From NCBI GenBank assembly GCA_021813585.1, contig JAKAJV010000067.1:1-55455 (forward strand): a DNA stretch of 55,455 bases, written 5' to 3'. How positions within the stretch are numbered: the stretch's first letter is position 1; the number at the start of each line of letters is the position of its first letter. Source of the DNA: Bacteroidota bacterium. GTDB taxonomy: Bacteria > Bacteroidota > Ignavibacteria > Ignavibacteriales > Ignavibacteriaceae. The position numbers and the translations under genes are program-made. A model generated the notes under the pieces. That model had not been told where the DNA came from, ran no database searches, and saw nothing but the letters and a program-made list of their open reading frames with translations. Positions 1-8,527 of this stretch are shown one piece after another.

Positions 1-109
1 ATTGTCATTCCCACGAAAGTGGGAATCCATTTTTTATCATATTTTCGCATCTTGGATACCCGCTTTCGCGGGTATGACACTCAAGCTTTATAATTTTGCG
101 TAACATGAG
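1..109 (-). repeat. Truncated copy of the 143 bp hairpin repeat at the left contig edge
   Basis: This is the exact reverse complement of positions 18464-18572 of the complete copy and ends with the terminal repeat GCGTAACATGAG at 98-109. It contains the two internal hairpins, one with arms TTCCCAC/GTGGGAA and one with arms ACCCGC/GCGGGT. The outer part is missing because the contig stops here. No gene is seen from 110 to 257. Confidence 0.93.
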
Positions 110-257
110 ATAATAATTAAAACGGTTGATGCTTACTTACATGCCGATGCTGAGAAGGTTCGTTTTATAAAATATACAGAAGAATTCCGCATAAGAAGGT
201 GCTGAAAAATTTTTAGCGGGTTCCGGCCGACTTGTAGAGAGCAGCTTTCCCTCTCTT

Positions 258-1256
258 CTATTCTTGATTAAAAAAGTACTGAACCTGCACCACCGTTAAT
301 GAATTTGTTTTATCATTTATAAATTGAAGTTTATTGTCAATTGAAACTTTGATAAAATATCCTTTGATAAGATATGAATAGCCTAAAGTGTACCACGGCC
401 TGTCTATAGTGGAAGGGATATAATCATTCAACTGTTCCAAAGAAACGGTGATTAAATTTTTTCCGGCAATCAAATAATTGGCAAGAGCGTAGTAGCCTAG
501 TGCTCTCTTGCTTCCCAAATGAGCTTCAATATACTCGGACTGGAATTCAAATGCAGAGAGCTTTAATCTCGCATCAAATCCAAAACGGAAATCTTTTCCC
601 GAAAAGATAGAAGGGCTGCCGAGAATATTTGAAAACTTTAGTTCGTTATCTTTCCGGTAAGCGATTGAGTATCCGGCCTGCAAATTATTTAACGAATTAC
701 CGAAACTAACATATCCCCTATTTGAGTACAGAAAATTTTTTCTGCCGGAAACGGAATTAGCGCCGTTACCGTTAAAAAGGCCCAGGCTAAATCCTGCCGA
801 GTTGGATTTATAACCTAACTCTAATCCCACATCTCTGCCAATAGTTTCTGCCGAAGGCAGCAGACTGTTTATAACACTCGCTCTTTCAGTAAGGGGGATT
901 AAATAGTCCGACTGCCTCCTTTGCAGACCAAAATCCGGAACAAACTGGCCTGCCGTAATTTTACATTTATCTAATGCATAGCTTAAATAAACATCCTGCA
1001 GCAGGAATAAAAAGCTTTGCTTGTTATAAAAATTAGCCTGCACTTTATAACTCCAATCGCCTATCTTAGTAGGCAGATTGCCGTCCAGCCATAGCTTGGC
1101 TCTTCTTATCGAAAAATTTGTCTGGTCTAGATAATTATCTGTAAACCTGTATTGAAGGTATCCGTTCCAATTTACTTTTTGCTGTGCATTAACAGGCACG
1201 CCTTGGAACAATACAATTACGGCACCCAAAAGGAGAAGCATTCTAAAAGTATTCAT
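258..1256 (-). CDS. Outer-membrane porin, phosphate-selective porin O/P-like
   Basis: A 332-residue protein with a clear signal peptide (MNTFRMLLLLGAVIVLFQG, cleavage near NAQQ). The rest alternates polar and aromatic residues in the manner of a transmembrane beta-barrel. The segments SIRRAKLWLDG, AGQFVPDFG, ASVINSLLPSAETIGRDVG and GLFNGNG match the pattern of the Porin_O_P family, which forms anion or phosphate-type channels in the outer membrane. The C-terminal strand reads VVQVQYFFNQE. The length is slightly short for the family, where 350-400 is common, but the gene seems intact. It is monocistronic and divergent from the YciI-like gene. The substrate cannot be read from the sequence. Confidence 0.8.
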   Translation of the reverse strand: MNTFRMLLLLGAVIVLFQGVPVNAQQKVNWNGYLQYRFTDNYLDQTNFSIRRAKLWLDGNLPTKIGDWSYKVQANFYNKQSFLFLLQDVYLSYALDKCKITAGQFVPDFGLQRRQSDYLIPLTERASVINSLLPSAETIGRDVGLELGYKSNSAGFSLGLFNGNGANSVSGRKNFLYSNRGYVSFGNSLNNLQAGYSIAYRKDNELKFSNILGSPSIFSGKDFRFGFDARLKLSAFEFQSEYIEAHLGSKRALGYYALANYLIAGKNLITVSLEQLNDYIPSTIDRPWYTLGYSYLIKGYFIKVSIDNKLQFINDKTNSLTVVQVQYFFNQE

Positions 1257-1378
1257 GAGTTTTTATCTCATAAGATGTTTCGGGTAAAATATTTTTTTGC
1301 TATATTAAAAAATACTAAGGTAATTTATGTTTTCCCATTTTTAACAGTAATTTTTAATTCATTTTAGAGGCATACAAA

Positions 1379-1654
1379 ATGTATTATATCTTATTTTATA
1401 AAACAGTTGAAGATTATATAGAAAAGCGAGTGCCTTTCAGGAATGCTCATCTGGCATATGCAGAAGAAGCACAAAAGCGGGGTGAATTGATTTTAGCCGG
1501 AGCGCTGGATGAGCCGGTTGATACTGCAGTGCTGGTCTTTAAGTGCGACTCACCGAAACCGGCGGAGGATTTTGCGAAGAACGATCCATACTTGCTTAAC
1601 GGCTTAATAAAGGAATGGAGCGTTAGGCCTTGGACTGTAGTAATCGGTGGTTAG
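1379..1654 (+). CDS. YciI-like (YCII domain) protein
   Basis: A 91-residue cytosolic protein covering one YCII domain. The family's conserved His lies in RNAHLAYAEE (about residue 24) and the conserved Asp in the NDPYL segment (about residue 69). YCII proteins are small dimeric alpha-beta-barrel proteins; some have been linked to dehydrochlorinase-like chemistry or to sigma-factor regulation, but most are uncharacterised. The AGAGG ribosome-binding site 8 nt before ATG supports the start. It is divergent from the porin gene with about 120 bp between them. Confidence 0.85.
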   Translation: MYYILFYKTVEDYIEKRVPFRNAHLAYAEEAQKRGELILAGALDEPVDTAVLVFKCDSPKPAEDFAKNDPYLLNGLIKEWSVRPWTVVIGG

Positions 1655-1768
1655 CCGAAGTTGTGGTTGTTAAAATATTCCAGCATAAATTAATCTACCG
1701 CTAATTTAAATTCCTACACCAAATACCACGGGCATTCGTACCGGTGCAGAATTGATGAATTTGGCTTG

Positions 1769-1898
1769 CTAGTGTACTGCCACAGAAATAACTCTACATG
1801 GCAGTCACGGTCCAAACCGTGACTGAAGCTGTTTCTGGCACGAAATGGTTCGTGACAGCCAAGTCCGATGTAAAGAAGCGTTAGTGGCAGTACACTAG
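1769..1898. repeat. MITE-like element with CTAG direct repeats
   Basis: A 130 bp non-coding unit with perfect 15 bp ends, CTAGTGTACTGCCAC (1769-1783) and its complement (1884-1898). Read differently, TGTACTGCCAC/GTGGCAGTACA are the terminal inverted repeats and CTAG on each side is a 4 bp target duplication, a pattern known from IS5-type elements. Inside are two hairpins: CAGTCACGGT/ACCGTGACTG (1802-1825) and CACGAA/TTCGTG near 1839-1853. It has no coding capacity, so it would depend on a transposase elsewhere. It fills much of the gene-free stretch 1655-2027. Confidence 0.8.
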
Positions 1899-2027
1899 AC
1901 CTTTCTGTGTAATATCACAAGCTTAAAGCCTGCAAATAGTTTCTTCTTGCCTATGCTAATTATTTTTTGTAACTACCGGCTGCGGATTCTAAAAAATTTT
2001 TCTTCCCTATGCGTAAGGATTTCTATG

Positions 2028-2399
2028 ATGAGGAGAATATTTCTTCTGTTAAAAAGATCGGGATTCTCTAACGTAATTCATGTTTTTCTTCTGCTGCATT
2101 TCAGCTTCCTGGCCATCGTTTCTACTGCCGGATACAGCGGGTTAATTCAATTTAAAATTATCAATAGCAATTCTACACGCCGTTCGAACAATTCTGCGAT
2201 TTATTATTCGGCGCTTCATCTAAACCGACAGATAAGATTAAATAAGGTTAAAAAAAGCCCGAGGCTATCAGCCTCAACATACAACCATAGCTTCTCAAAT
2301 TTAAAGTTTGCTTATTATCCGCTTTTAAGAGTTCAAAAGCTTAAAGAATTTATTAACTCCTTTATCGAGTTCAGACCTCCGCCAACTTTCCTTTCTTAA
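2028..2399 (+). CDS. Hypothetical membrane-anchored small protein
   Basis: A 123-residue open frame starting at ATG 2028 or the adjacent ATG 2025, preceded by AAGGA (2015-2019). The frame is open from 1947, but that upstream part has no ribosome-binding site. The predicted protein has an N-terminal hydrophobic stretch (about residues 16-36), a basic Ser/Asn-rich middle and ends in RPPPTFLS. Small Bacteroidota proteins ending in a Pro-Pro motif are often found beside envelope transport genes, but I do not recognise a family here. It could be a chance ORF; the gene context gives no help. Confidence 0.35.
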   Translation: MRRIFLLLKRSGFSNVIHVFLLLHFSFLAIVSTAGYSGLIQFKIINSNSTRRSNNSAIYYSALHLNRQIRLNKVKKSPRLSASTYNHSFSNLKFAYYPLLRVQKLKEFINSFIEFRPPPTFLS

Positions 2400-2613
2400 T
2401 TCTTCAATTCAATTGAAACAGGTTAATACCATTTGGATTTGAGAGTATACATGTATTTCAAGTTCTAAAATTACAGTGCATAAAGCCTGGATGGTGCCGA
2501 CTAGATCAAACTTACGGCTGCGGTTTACCGGCAAAAAATACAGGTTGAAAGCAAAGGATATACTGTAAGAATACTGTCACTATAAACTATCAACTAGAAG
2601 AAAAGGAAAATCA

Positions 2614-4728
2614 ATGAGGACATTTAATTTTCTATTACTTTTTATTTTTTTCGGAATATTTATCAACAACACCAGCGCCCAATGGTTCTGGCAGTACCCA
2701 GCACCAACGGGAAACCACTTATTCGGAACTTCATTCACAGATTCGAACAACGGAACTATCGTGGGAACTAACGGAACAATTTTAAGAACTACCGACGGGG
2801 GAAAATCATGGATAAGCCAGAGGAGCGGAACAACTGAAGATCTTTCCGGAGTTTCATTCTCCGATGTGAACAACGGAACCGTAATAGGTAATCAAGGTTT
2901 AATACTTAGAACAACCGACGGCGGCAATACATGGATTAAACAAAACAGTAATCTGAACAATGTTCTTTTCGGCGTTTCTTTTACAGACCCGAATAACGGA
3001 ACCATTGTAGGCGATGCAGGAGTAGTCCTTAGAACTACCGACGGAGGAAATACCTGGGTAAGTCAGTCAAGCGGGCTTGACCGTTATTTAAAAAGCGTGT
3101 CTTTTTCCGATGCAAAAAACGGAACCGCAGTAGGCTACAGCGGGGCTATAATAAGAACTAACGACGGCGGAAGCACATGGAAAATTGAAAACAGCGGAAC
3201 AAATCTTTCACTCGCCGCTGTTTGCTTTTCAGATGCAAATAACGGCGCTGCTGTAGGTGACTCTGGAACAATTCTGATTACTACAAACGGCGGTGAAAGC
3301 TGGAACAACGAAAGGAGATATGAAATGACCGGCACTTTCTGGAGCGTTTCATTTTCCGACATGAATAACGGAATTGCTGCAGGTGACTCAGGTAAAGTAT
3401 ATAGAACTTCAGACGGAGGAAATAACTGGATACTTCAAAATTCTTTAATTACAGATCCTCTTTACACTACTTCATTACCCGATGCGAACAACGGTTTTGC
3501 CGCCGGAAGCTACGGCGATATCCTTAAAACTAATAACAGCGGAAACACCTGGAATAACTGCCGGATAGGGACAATAGATTTTTTATATGATGTATCATTC
3601 ACCGACGCCAGCAACGGAACAGCCGTTGGATACGATGTATTTAATCAACACCCCGTAATTCTAAGTACAGCTAACGGCGGTAGTACTTGGACTAGGCAGG
3701 CATTTATCAATTCTTATGAAGATTTGCGGGGAGTATCTTTTAAAGGTGCTGAAATAGGAGTAGTTGTTGGGTCTGGCGGATTAATAATGAAGACAACTGA
3801 TGGAGGCAATACCTGGTTTACCCAGAACAGCGGAAACTCTTTAAGACTAAATGCAGTATGTTTTACCGATGCAATGAACGGAGCTATTGCCGGAGAAGCA
3901 GGCACAATACTAATAACTTCGGACGGAGGTAATACATGGATAACTCAAAATACAGGAACGAACTTTGATTTTAGAGGAGTATCGTTTGCAGATGTTAACC
4001 ACGGCATTGCGGTCGGTGATTTTGGTACTATTTTCAACACTACCGACGGCGGAAAAACATGGAGAGATCATTCGGTGCAAATTACAGGTAATTATCTTTA
4101 TAGAGTTTCGTACCCGGATATAAATAATGCTTACATTGTAGGAGACAATGGATTAGTTCTTAAATCAACAGACGGTGGAAATAGTTGGACTAACTCTCAG
4201 GACTTTAACAACTTATTAAGACTTTTCGCGGTATCGTTTGCGGATTCGGTAAATGGTGTTGTTGCAGGCGAAGCAGGTACTGTTTTAAAAACAACCGATG
4301 GCGGAAAGTCCTGGAATGCTGAAATAACTGGAACAACGAACAATCTAAAGGGAGTTCTATTGATCGGATCCAAAATTGAAACCGCCGTCGGAGAATTTGG
4401 TACAATAATGAGGTCAAATAACGGAGGCATTACTGTTGCAGAAAAAAATAATAACGCCCCGGTGAAAGATTACCAATTATTTCAAAACTTTCCGAATCCC
4501 TTTAATCCGATTACTTCCATAAGTTATCAATTGCCAGAATCCGGCAATGTTACTCTTAAGATTTACGATGTACTTGGAAACGAGATTAAAGCTTTAATTG
4601 ATGAGTACAAGCCGGCAGGAAGGTACACAATTAATTTTAATGCATCGGCACTGGCAAGCGGAATATATTTCTACCGGCTGAAAGTAAACAATTATTCATT
4701 CACAAAGAAGCTGATATTAATAAAATAA
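2614..4728 (+). CDS. Secreted YCF48/BNR-like repeat protein with type IX sorting domain
   Basis: A 704-residue protein with a signal peptide (MRTFNFLLLFIFFGIFINN, cleavage near SAQ). About 13-14 tandem units of roughly 45 residues follow, each with the pattern SFTD-x-NNGT-x-VG-x-G-x-I-x-RTTDGGNTW. This is the Ycf48-like/BNR-type bladed beta-propeller repeat. The last ~75 residues are a type A T9SS C-terminal domain (FPNPFNPITSISYQLPESG, then IYDVLGNEIKALI and GIYFYRLKV). Such tails direct export by the type IX system and anchoring or release at the cell surface. AAGGA lies just before the ATG. The ligand or role is unknown; ~14 blades suggest two propellers. Confidence 0.88.
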   Translation: MRTFNFLLLFIFFGIFINNTSAQWFWQYPAPTGNHLFGTSFTDSNNGTIVGTNGTILRTTDGGKSWISQRSGTTEDLSGVSFSDVNNGTVIGNQGLILRTTDGGNTWIKQNSNLNNVLFGVSFTDPNNGTIVGDAGVVLRTTDGGNTWVSQSSGLDRYLKSVSFSDAKNGTAVGYSGAIIRTNDGGSTWKIENSGTNLSLAAVCFSDANNGAAVGDSGTILITTNGGESWNNERRYEMTGTFWSVSFSDMNNGIAAGDSGKVYRTSDGGNNWILQNSLITDPLYTTSLPDANNGFAAGSYGDILKTNNSGNTWNNCRIGTIDFLYDVSFTDASNGTAVGYDVFNQHPVILSTANGGSTWTRQAFINSYEDLRGVSFKGAEIGVVVGSGGLIMKTTDGGNTWFTQNSGNSLRLNAVCFTDAMNGAIAGEAGTILITSDGGNTWITQNTGTNFDFRGVSFADVNHGIAVGDFGTIFNTTDGGKTWRDHSVQITGNYLYRVSYPDINNAYIVGDNGLVLKSTDGGNSWTNSQDFNNLLRLFAVSFADSVNGVVAGEAGTVLKTTDGGKSWNAEITGTTNNLKGVLLIGSKIETAVGEFGTIMRSNNGGITVAEKNNNAPVKDYQLFQNFPNPFNPITSISYQLPESGNVTLKIYDVLGNEIKALIDEYKPAGRYTINFNASALASGIYFYRLKVNNYSFTKKLILIK

Positions 4729-4847
4729 AAGGTTCAAAATATGTAAGGAATGAGTGCTGCATTAAGTTGTAATGCCGGGTTATTATTGTATCTATATATC
4801 CGTTTTATTATTATAGCAAAAAATAAAATTATCATTCTTTATGTTGG

Positions 4848-5486
4848 ATGCAGCCGCTAGATAAAATAAAAGCATGTTATGATGTAACAGCGGAAAACTA
4901 CGCCGAAGAATTCATCGGCGAACTTTCTAAGAAACACTTCGACCGTTTTCTGCTGAGTGAGTTTGCCGCCGTAAATAAAGGCAAGGGAACATTTGCCGAC
5001 TTAGGATGCGGACCGGGGCAAACGACGAAATTTCTTTTTGATTGCGGCATAAAGGACATAATCGGAATCGACTTATCGGGTGAAATGATAAAGGCCGCAC
5101 AGAAATTTTTTCCGGATATAAAATTTGAAACAGGAAACTTTTGCAGTCTAGACTATCCTTCCGATTACTTTGGAGCCGCAATCGCTTTCTACGCAATTGT
5201 AAATCTTTCCTATGAGCAGGCGAAGATTGCCTTCGATGAAATTTATAGGGTATTGAAAAGACACGGCCACTTCCTACTTTCCTTTCATATAGGCGACGAA
5301 CTAATTCATGTTGAAAAGTTTCTTGAAAAAGACACGGACATCGATTTCTATTTTTTCCAGACTGAAAAGATTATTGACCTGCTGGATCATTCCGGGTTTG
5401 AAATAGTTAATGCTATAGAAAGATATCCTTATAAGAATGCGGAGTACCCGAGCAAACGGGCTTATATATGGGCAGGAAAGAAATAA
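4848..5486 (+). CDS. Class I SAM-dependent methyltransferase
   Basis: A 212-residue protein. The SAM-binding motif I is FADLGCGPGQTTKFL (near residue 50), followed by IIGIDLSGEMIKAA (motif II, acidic residue for the ribose) and the ALL-type motif around YRVLKRHGHFLLSF. This is the Methyltransf_11/25 fold acting on a small molecule. The substrate is not indicated. The frame starts at ATG 4848; an ATG at 4841 is out of frame. It is followed 38 bp later by the AlkZ-like gene on the same strand, so the two may be cotranscribed. Confidence 0.85.
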   Translation: MQPLDKIKACYDVTAENYAEEFIGELSKKHFDRFLLSEFAAVNKGKGTFADLGCGPGQTTKFLFDCGIKDIIGIDLSGEMIKAAQKFFPDIKFETGNFCSLDYPSDYFGAAIAFYAIVNLSYEQAKIAFDEIYRVLKRHGHFLLSFHIGDELIHVEKFLEKDTDIDFYFFQTEKIIDLLDHSGFEIVNAIERYPYKNAEYPSKRAYIWAGKK

Positions 5487-5524
5487 TACCTTACCAGGAG
5501 ACTTCTGAAAACAAATAAATTTCT

Positions 5525-6610
5525 ATGGACATTAAAGAGATTTCAACCGTAAGACTTTTCAGCCAGCAGATTGCATGCACTGAATTTAAAACAGCAAAAG
5601 AAATTGTCGGCTGGATGGGTGCGATGCAGGCGCAGGATTTTTATATGGCCGAATGGGCGCTTGGTGTGCGATTGCCTAATTCCACCGATAAGCTAATTGA
5701 GGAGGCAATAAGCGGCGGTGATATAATTAGAACTCATTTAATGAGACCTACCTGGCACTTTGTTTCCTCAAATGATATATACTGGATGCTTGAGCTGACT
5801 GCACCGCGGATTAAAGCTTCGATGAGATACCGCAGCAGGGTACTGGGGCTTGATGAAGCAGTATATAAGAAAAGTAATTCAATAATAAAAAAAGCTTTGA
5901 ACGGCGGCAAGCATTTATACCGTGAAGATTTGATAAAGCTGCTGGAGAAATCAAAAATTGCTACAGACAATAATAGAGCATCACACCTTTTTTTCCGCGC
6001 CGAGCTGGAAGGAATATTGTGCAGCGGAAAAATAATTAGGAAGAAACAAACCTATGCGCTTTTAAATGAAAGAGTTCCAAATGCTAAAAGGCTTAATAGA
6101 GAGAAAGCTTTGAAGCTGCTTGCACAAAAATATTTTACAAGTCATTGTCCGGCAACTTTACAGGATTTTGCATGGTGGTCCGGATTATCGATAAGCGATT
6201 CCAGACTTGCCTTGGAAATGATAAAGCCGAATTTCATTAATGAAAAAATCGGCGGGCAAACGTATTGGTTTCATAATTCTTTTACCCTTCCCCGCATTGA
6301 AAAACATTTTGCTTATGCACTGCCGGCATATGATGAGTTTGTTATAAGCTATAAAGACAGAAGCGCCTCTGTGCCGTTTGAAAGCAACGTGAAGACTATA
6401 TCAAACAACGGAGTTTTTAAGCCGCTTATAATTATTAATGGGCAAGTGGCGGGAATATGGAAACGAACAATAAATAAAGAGAAAATTTTTATACATGCAG
6501 AAACTGTTCGTACACTAAAGAAATCAGAAAAATTGTTGGCCGAAAAAGCGTTTAAAAGGTTCGTACAATTCCTGCAGAAAAAACTTGCAGTAATTCAATT
6601 CAGCCGTTAA
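5525..6610 (+). CDS. Winged-helix DNA-binding protein, AlkZ/YcaQ-like (HTH_42)
   Basis: A 361-residue protein of the HTH_42 (DUF1006) family, made of tandem winged helices. The family includes the DNA glycosylases AlkZ and AlkX/YcaQ, which unhook interstrand crosslinks and bulky adducts. The QxQ catalytic motif of AlkZ is visible as QAQ in GWMGAMQAQDF (near residue 36). The conserved segment THLMRPTWHFV (near 75) and an Asp-rich AYDEFVISY block near residue 275 are present. A role in base excision is inferred from family and motif; many genome annotations only say winged-helix domain protein. No mobile or biosynthetic neighbours suggest a self-resistance role. Confidence 0.82.
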   Translation: MDIKEISTVRLFSQQIACTEFKTAKEIVGWMGAMQAQDFYMAEWALGVRLPNSTDKLIEEAISGGDIIRTHLMRPTWHFVSSNDIYWMLELTAPRIKASMRYRSRVLGLDEAVYKKSNSIIKKALNGGKHLYREDLIKLLEKSKIATDNNRASHLFFRAELEGILCSGKIIRKKQTYALLNERVPNAKRLNREKALKLLAQKYFTSHCPATLQDFAWWSGLSISDSRLALEMIKPNFINEKIGGQTYWFHNSFTLPRIEKHFAYALPAYDEFVISYKDRSASVPFESNVKTISNNGVFKPLIIINGQVAGIWKRTINKEKIFIHAETVRTLKKSEKLLAEKAFKRFVQFLQKKLAVIQFSR

Positions 6611-6825
6611 ATAGAAGCCTAAAATTTATGGGATACAATTTTATTCTAAGGCAATCCGGGCCGCACTGCAACTATAATTAATTTAACCGCATTACTATTT
6701 GAGATTAAATTTTTTATTTTCTAACTTACATTCCGATTAAGGACTGGAGATTAAACAGATAATAGATTTTTAAATCTGTCGAAAGCCATTCCGTTAAATT
6801 TCTTTTAACTTAAGGAGATTGCGTC

Positions 6826-8478
6826 ATGCGTAACAAAAAGAAATCCTCATCAGGTGAAAGCCGCAGGAGATTTTTAAAAACCGGTATGCTGGGTGGAATG
6901 GCAGCCGCCATGCTTCCTTCGCTGTCCTTTGCAGAAAAATCGATTGCGCCGTATGCAGGCAAGGCCGTCATCAAGTCGTTCGATCTGGATGAAATCACGA
7001 TCGGGGAAATATCGGAAGGATTAAAGTCAGGCAAGTACACCGTACGGTCGATTACAGAGAAATATATCTCCCGCATAAAAGAAATCGACAAAGACGGCCC
7101 GGCAATCAACAGCGTTATTCAGCTTAATCCAGATGCATTAAAGATTGCGGATGAACTGGATATGGAGTTAAAAGAAAAAGGAGCGCGGGGCCCGATGCAC
7201 GGAATTCCCGTACTTATTAAAGACAACATAGACACCGCCGACGGCATGGAAACCACAGCCGGCTCGCTTGCGCTTCTCGGACAAAAACCGGAAAAGGATG
7301 CTAATCTTGTTAAGCTTTTACGCGATGCGGGCGCGCTTATTTTAGGCAAGACAAATTTAAGCGAGTGGGCAAACATGCGTTCGACTCACTCCACAAGCGG
7401 CTGGAGCGGACGCGGAGGATTGACTAAAAACCCTTACGCACTTAACAGAAATACATCCGGTTCCAGCTCGGGATCGGGTGCTGCCGCCGCAGCTAATTTA
7501 TGCGCCGCTGCAGTCGGCACCGAAACCGACGGCTCGGTAGTCAGCCCGTCTTCCATAAACGGTTTGGTTGGTATTAAACCTACAGTTGGTTTAGTAAGCC
7601 GCGCAGGAATCATTCCTATCTCTCATTCGCAGGATACCGCTGGACCGATGGCAAGAACCGTTAGAGACGCTGCCTTATTACTTGGCGCAATGCAGGGCAC
7701 CGATGCCGAAGATGAAGCTACAAAAGCAAAAGGAAGAAAAGCGTTTTCAGATTATACGAAATTCCTAGAGCCGAACGGGCTTAAAGGCGCAAGGATCGGT
7801 GTAGTGCGCAAGTACTTCGGTTTCCTTCCGCAGGTAGATGAGGTAATTGAAAAATCACTAGAAGCTTTGAAAAGCAATGGCGCGGTGCTTATCGATCCGG
7901 TTGAAATTCAGGCTATTGGAAAAGTTGATGACTCCGAGATGACTGTGCTGTTGTATGAATTGAAGGCAGATATGAAAAATTATTTATTGCACCGCGGGCC
8001 TAAAACAATTATGCATTCGCTTAAGGACCTTATTGAATTCAACAACAAGCACGCCAAGGAAGAGATGCCGTATTTCAAACAGGAGTTGTTTGAACAGGCT
8101 GAAAAGAAAGGACCTCTTACAGACAAAAAATATATTGATGCACTGGAAAAGAACCACCGCTTAACTCGTAAGGAAGGCATAGACGCTATAATGGACAAGC
8201 ATAATCTCGATGCGCTTGTTTCTCCCACCGATAGCCCTGCCTGGATGACCGACCTGGTAGACGGAGACCATTTTTTAGGAGGCAGCTCCCAGCTGGCTGC
8301 AGTTGCTGGCTATCCTCATATAACCGTGCCTGCGGGATTTGTTTTCGGCTTACCAATCGGTATTTCATTTTACGGCAGGGCATGGAGCGAACCGGTACTC
8401 TTAAAAATAGCATACGGTTTTGAACAAGCAACCAAGGTGCGCAAACAGCCGCAGCTTATGCCGGAAGCAAAACTGTAA
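6826..8478 (+). CDS. Tat-exported amidase (amidase signature family)
   Basis: A 550-residue amidase-signature enzyme. The N-terminus has a twin-arginine signal (SRRRFLK, residues 12-18) followed by a hydrophobic stretch ending in SFAEK, so export in folded form is predicted. The Ser-cisSer-Lys triad is visible: Lys132 in PVLIKDN, the Ser cluster GSSSGSGAA at 212-220, and the nucleophile Ser237 in GTETDGSVVSPSS. It is related to GatA but lacks gatB/gatC neighbours and carries an export signal, so it is probably a periplasmic amide hydrolase rather than a tRNA amidotransferase subunit. AAGGAG lies 8 nt before the ATG. Confidence 0.9.
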   Translation: MRNKKKSSSGESRRRFLKTGMLGGMAAAMLPSLSFAEKSIAPYAGKAVIKSFDLDEITIGEISEGLKSGKYTVRSITEKYISRIKEIDKDGPAINSVIQLNPDALKIADELDMELKEKGARGPMHGIPVLIKDNIDTADGMETTAGSLALLGQKPEKDANLVKLLRDAGALILGKTNLSEWANMRSTHSTSGWSGRGGLTKNPYALNRNTSGSSSGSGAAAAANLCAAAVGTETDGSVVSPSSINGLVGIKPTVGLVSRAGIIPISHSQDTAGPMARTVRDAALLLGAMQGTDAEDEATKAKGRKAFSDYTKFLEPNGLKGARIGVVRKYFGFLPQVDEVIEKSLEALKSNGAVLIDPVEIQAIGKVDDSEMTVLLYELKADMKNYLLHRGPKTIMHSLKDLIEFNNKHAKEEMPYFKQELFEQAEKKGPLTDKKYIDALEKNHRLTRKEGIDAIMDKHNLDALVSPTDSPAWMTDLVDGDHFLGGSSQLAAVAGYPHITVPAGFVFGLPIGISFYGRAWSEPVLLKIAYGFEQATKVRKQPQLMPEAKL

Positions 8479-8527
8479 ATAACTTCTTTCAAAATTCCGA
8501 TTGACGGCAATAAAGAGAAAATTGAAG

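Noticed and set aside
110-257. Open stretch reading DAYLHADAEKVRF near the left edge
   Set aside because: Only about 26 codons with no start; possibly a gene remnant, but nothing to identify it.
2400-2613. Short frame starting MVPTRSNLRLRF before the YCF48 gene
   Set aside because: Only 26 codons, with no ribosome site and no family resemblance.
2580-4430. Minus-strand ORFs opposite the YCF48-repeat gene
   Set aside because: They arise from the repeated codons of the sense gene and share a repetitive PPSVV pattern, the antisense of TTDGG units.
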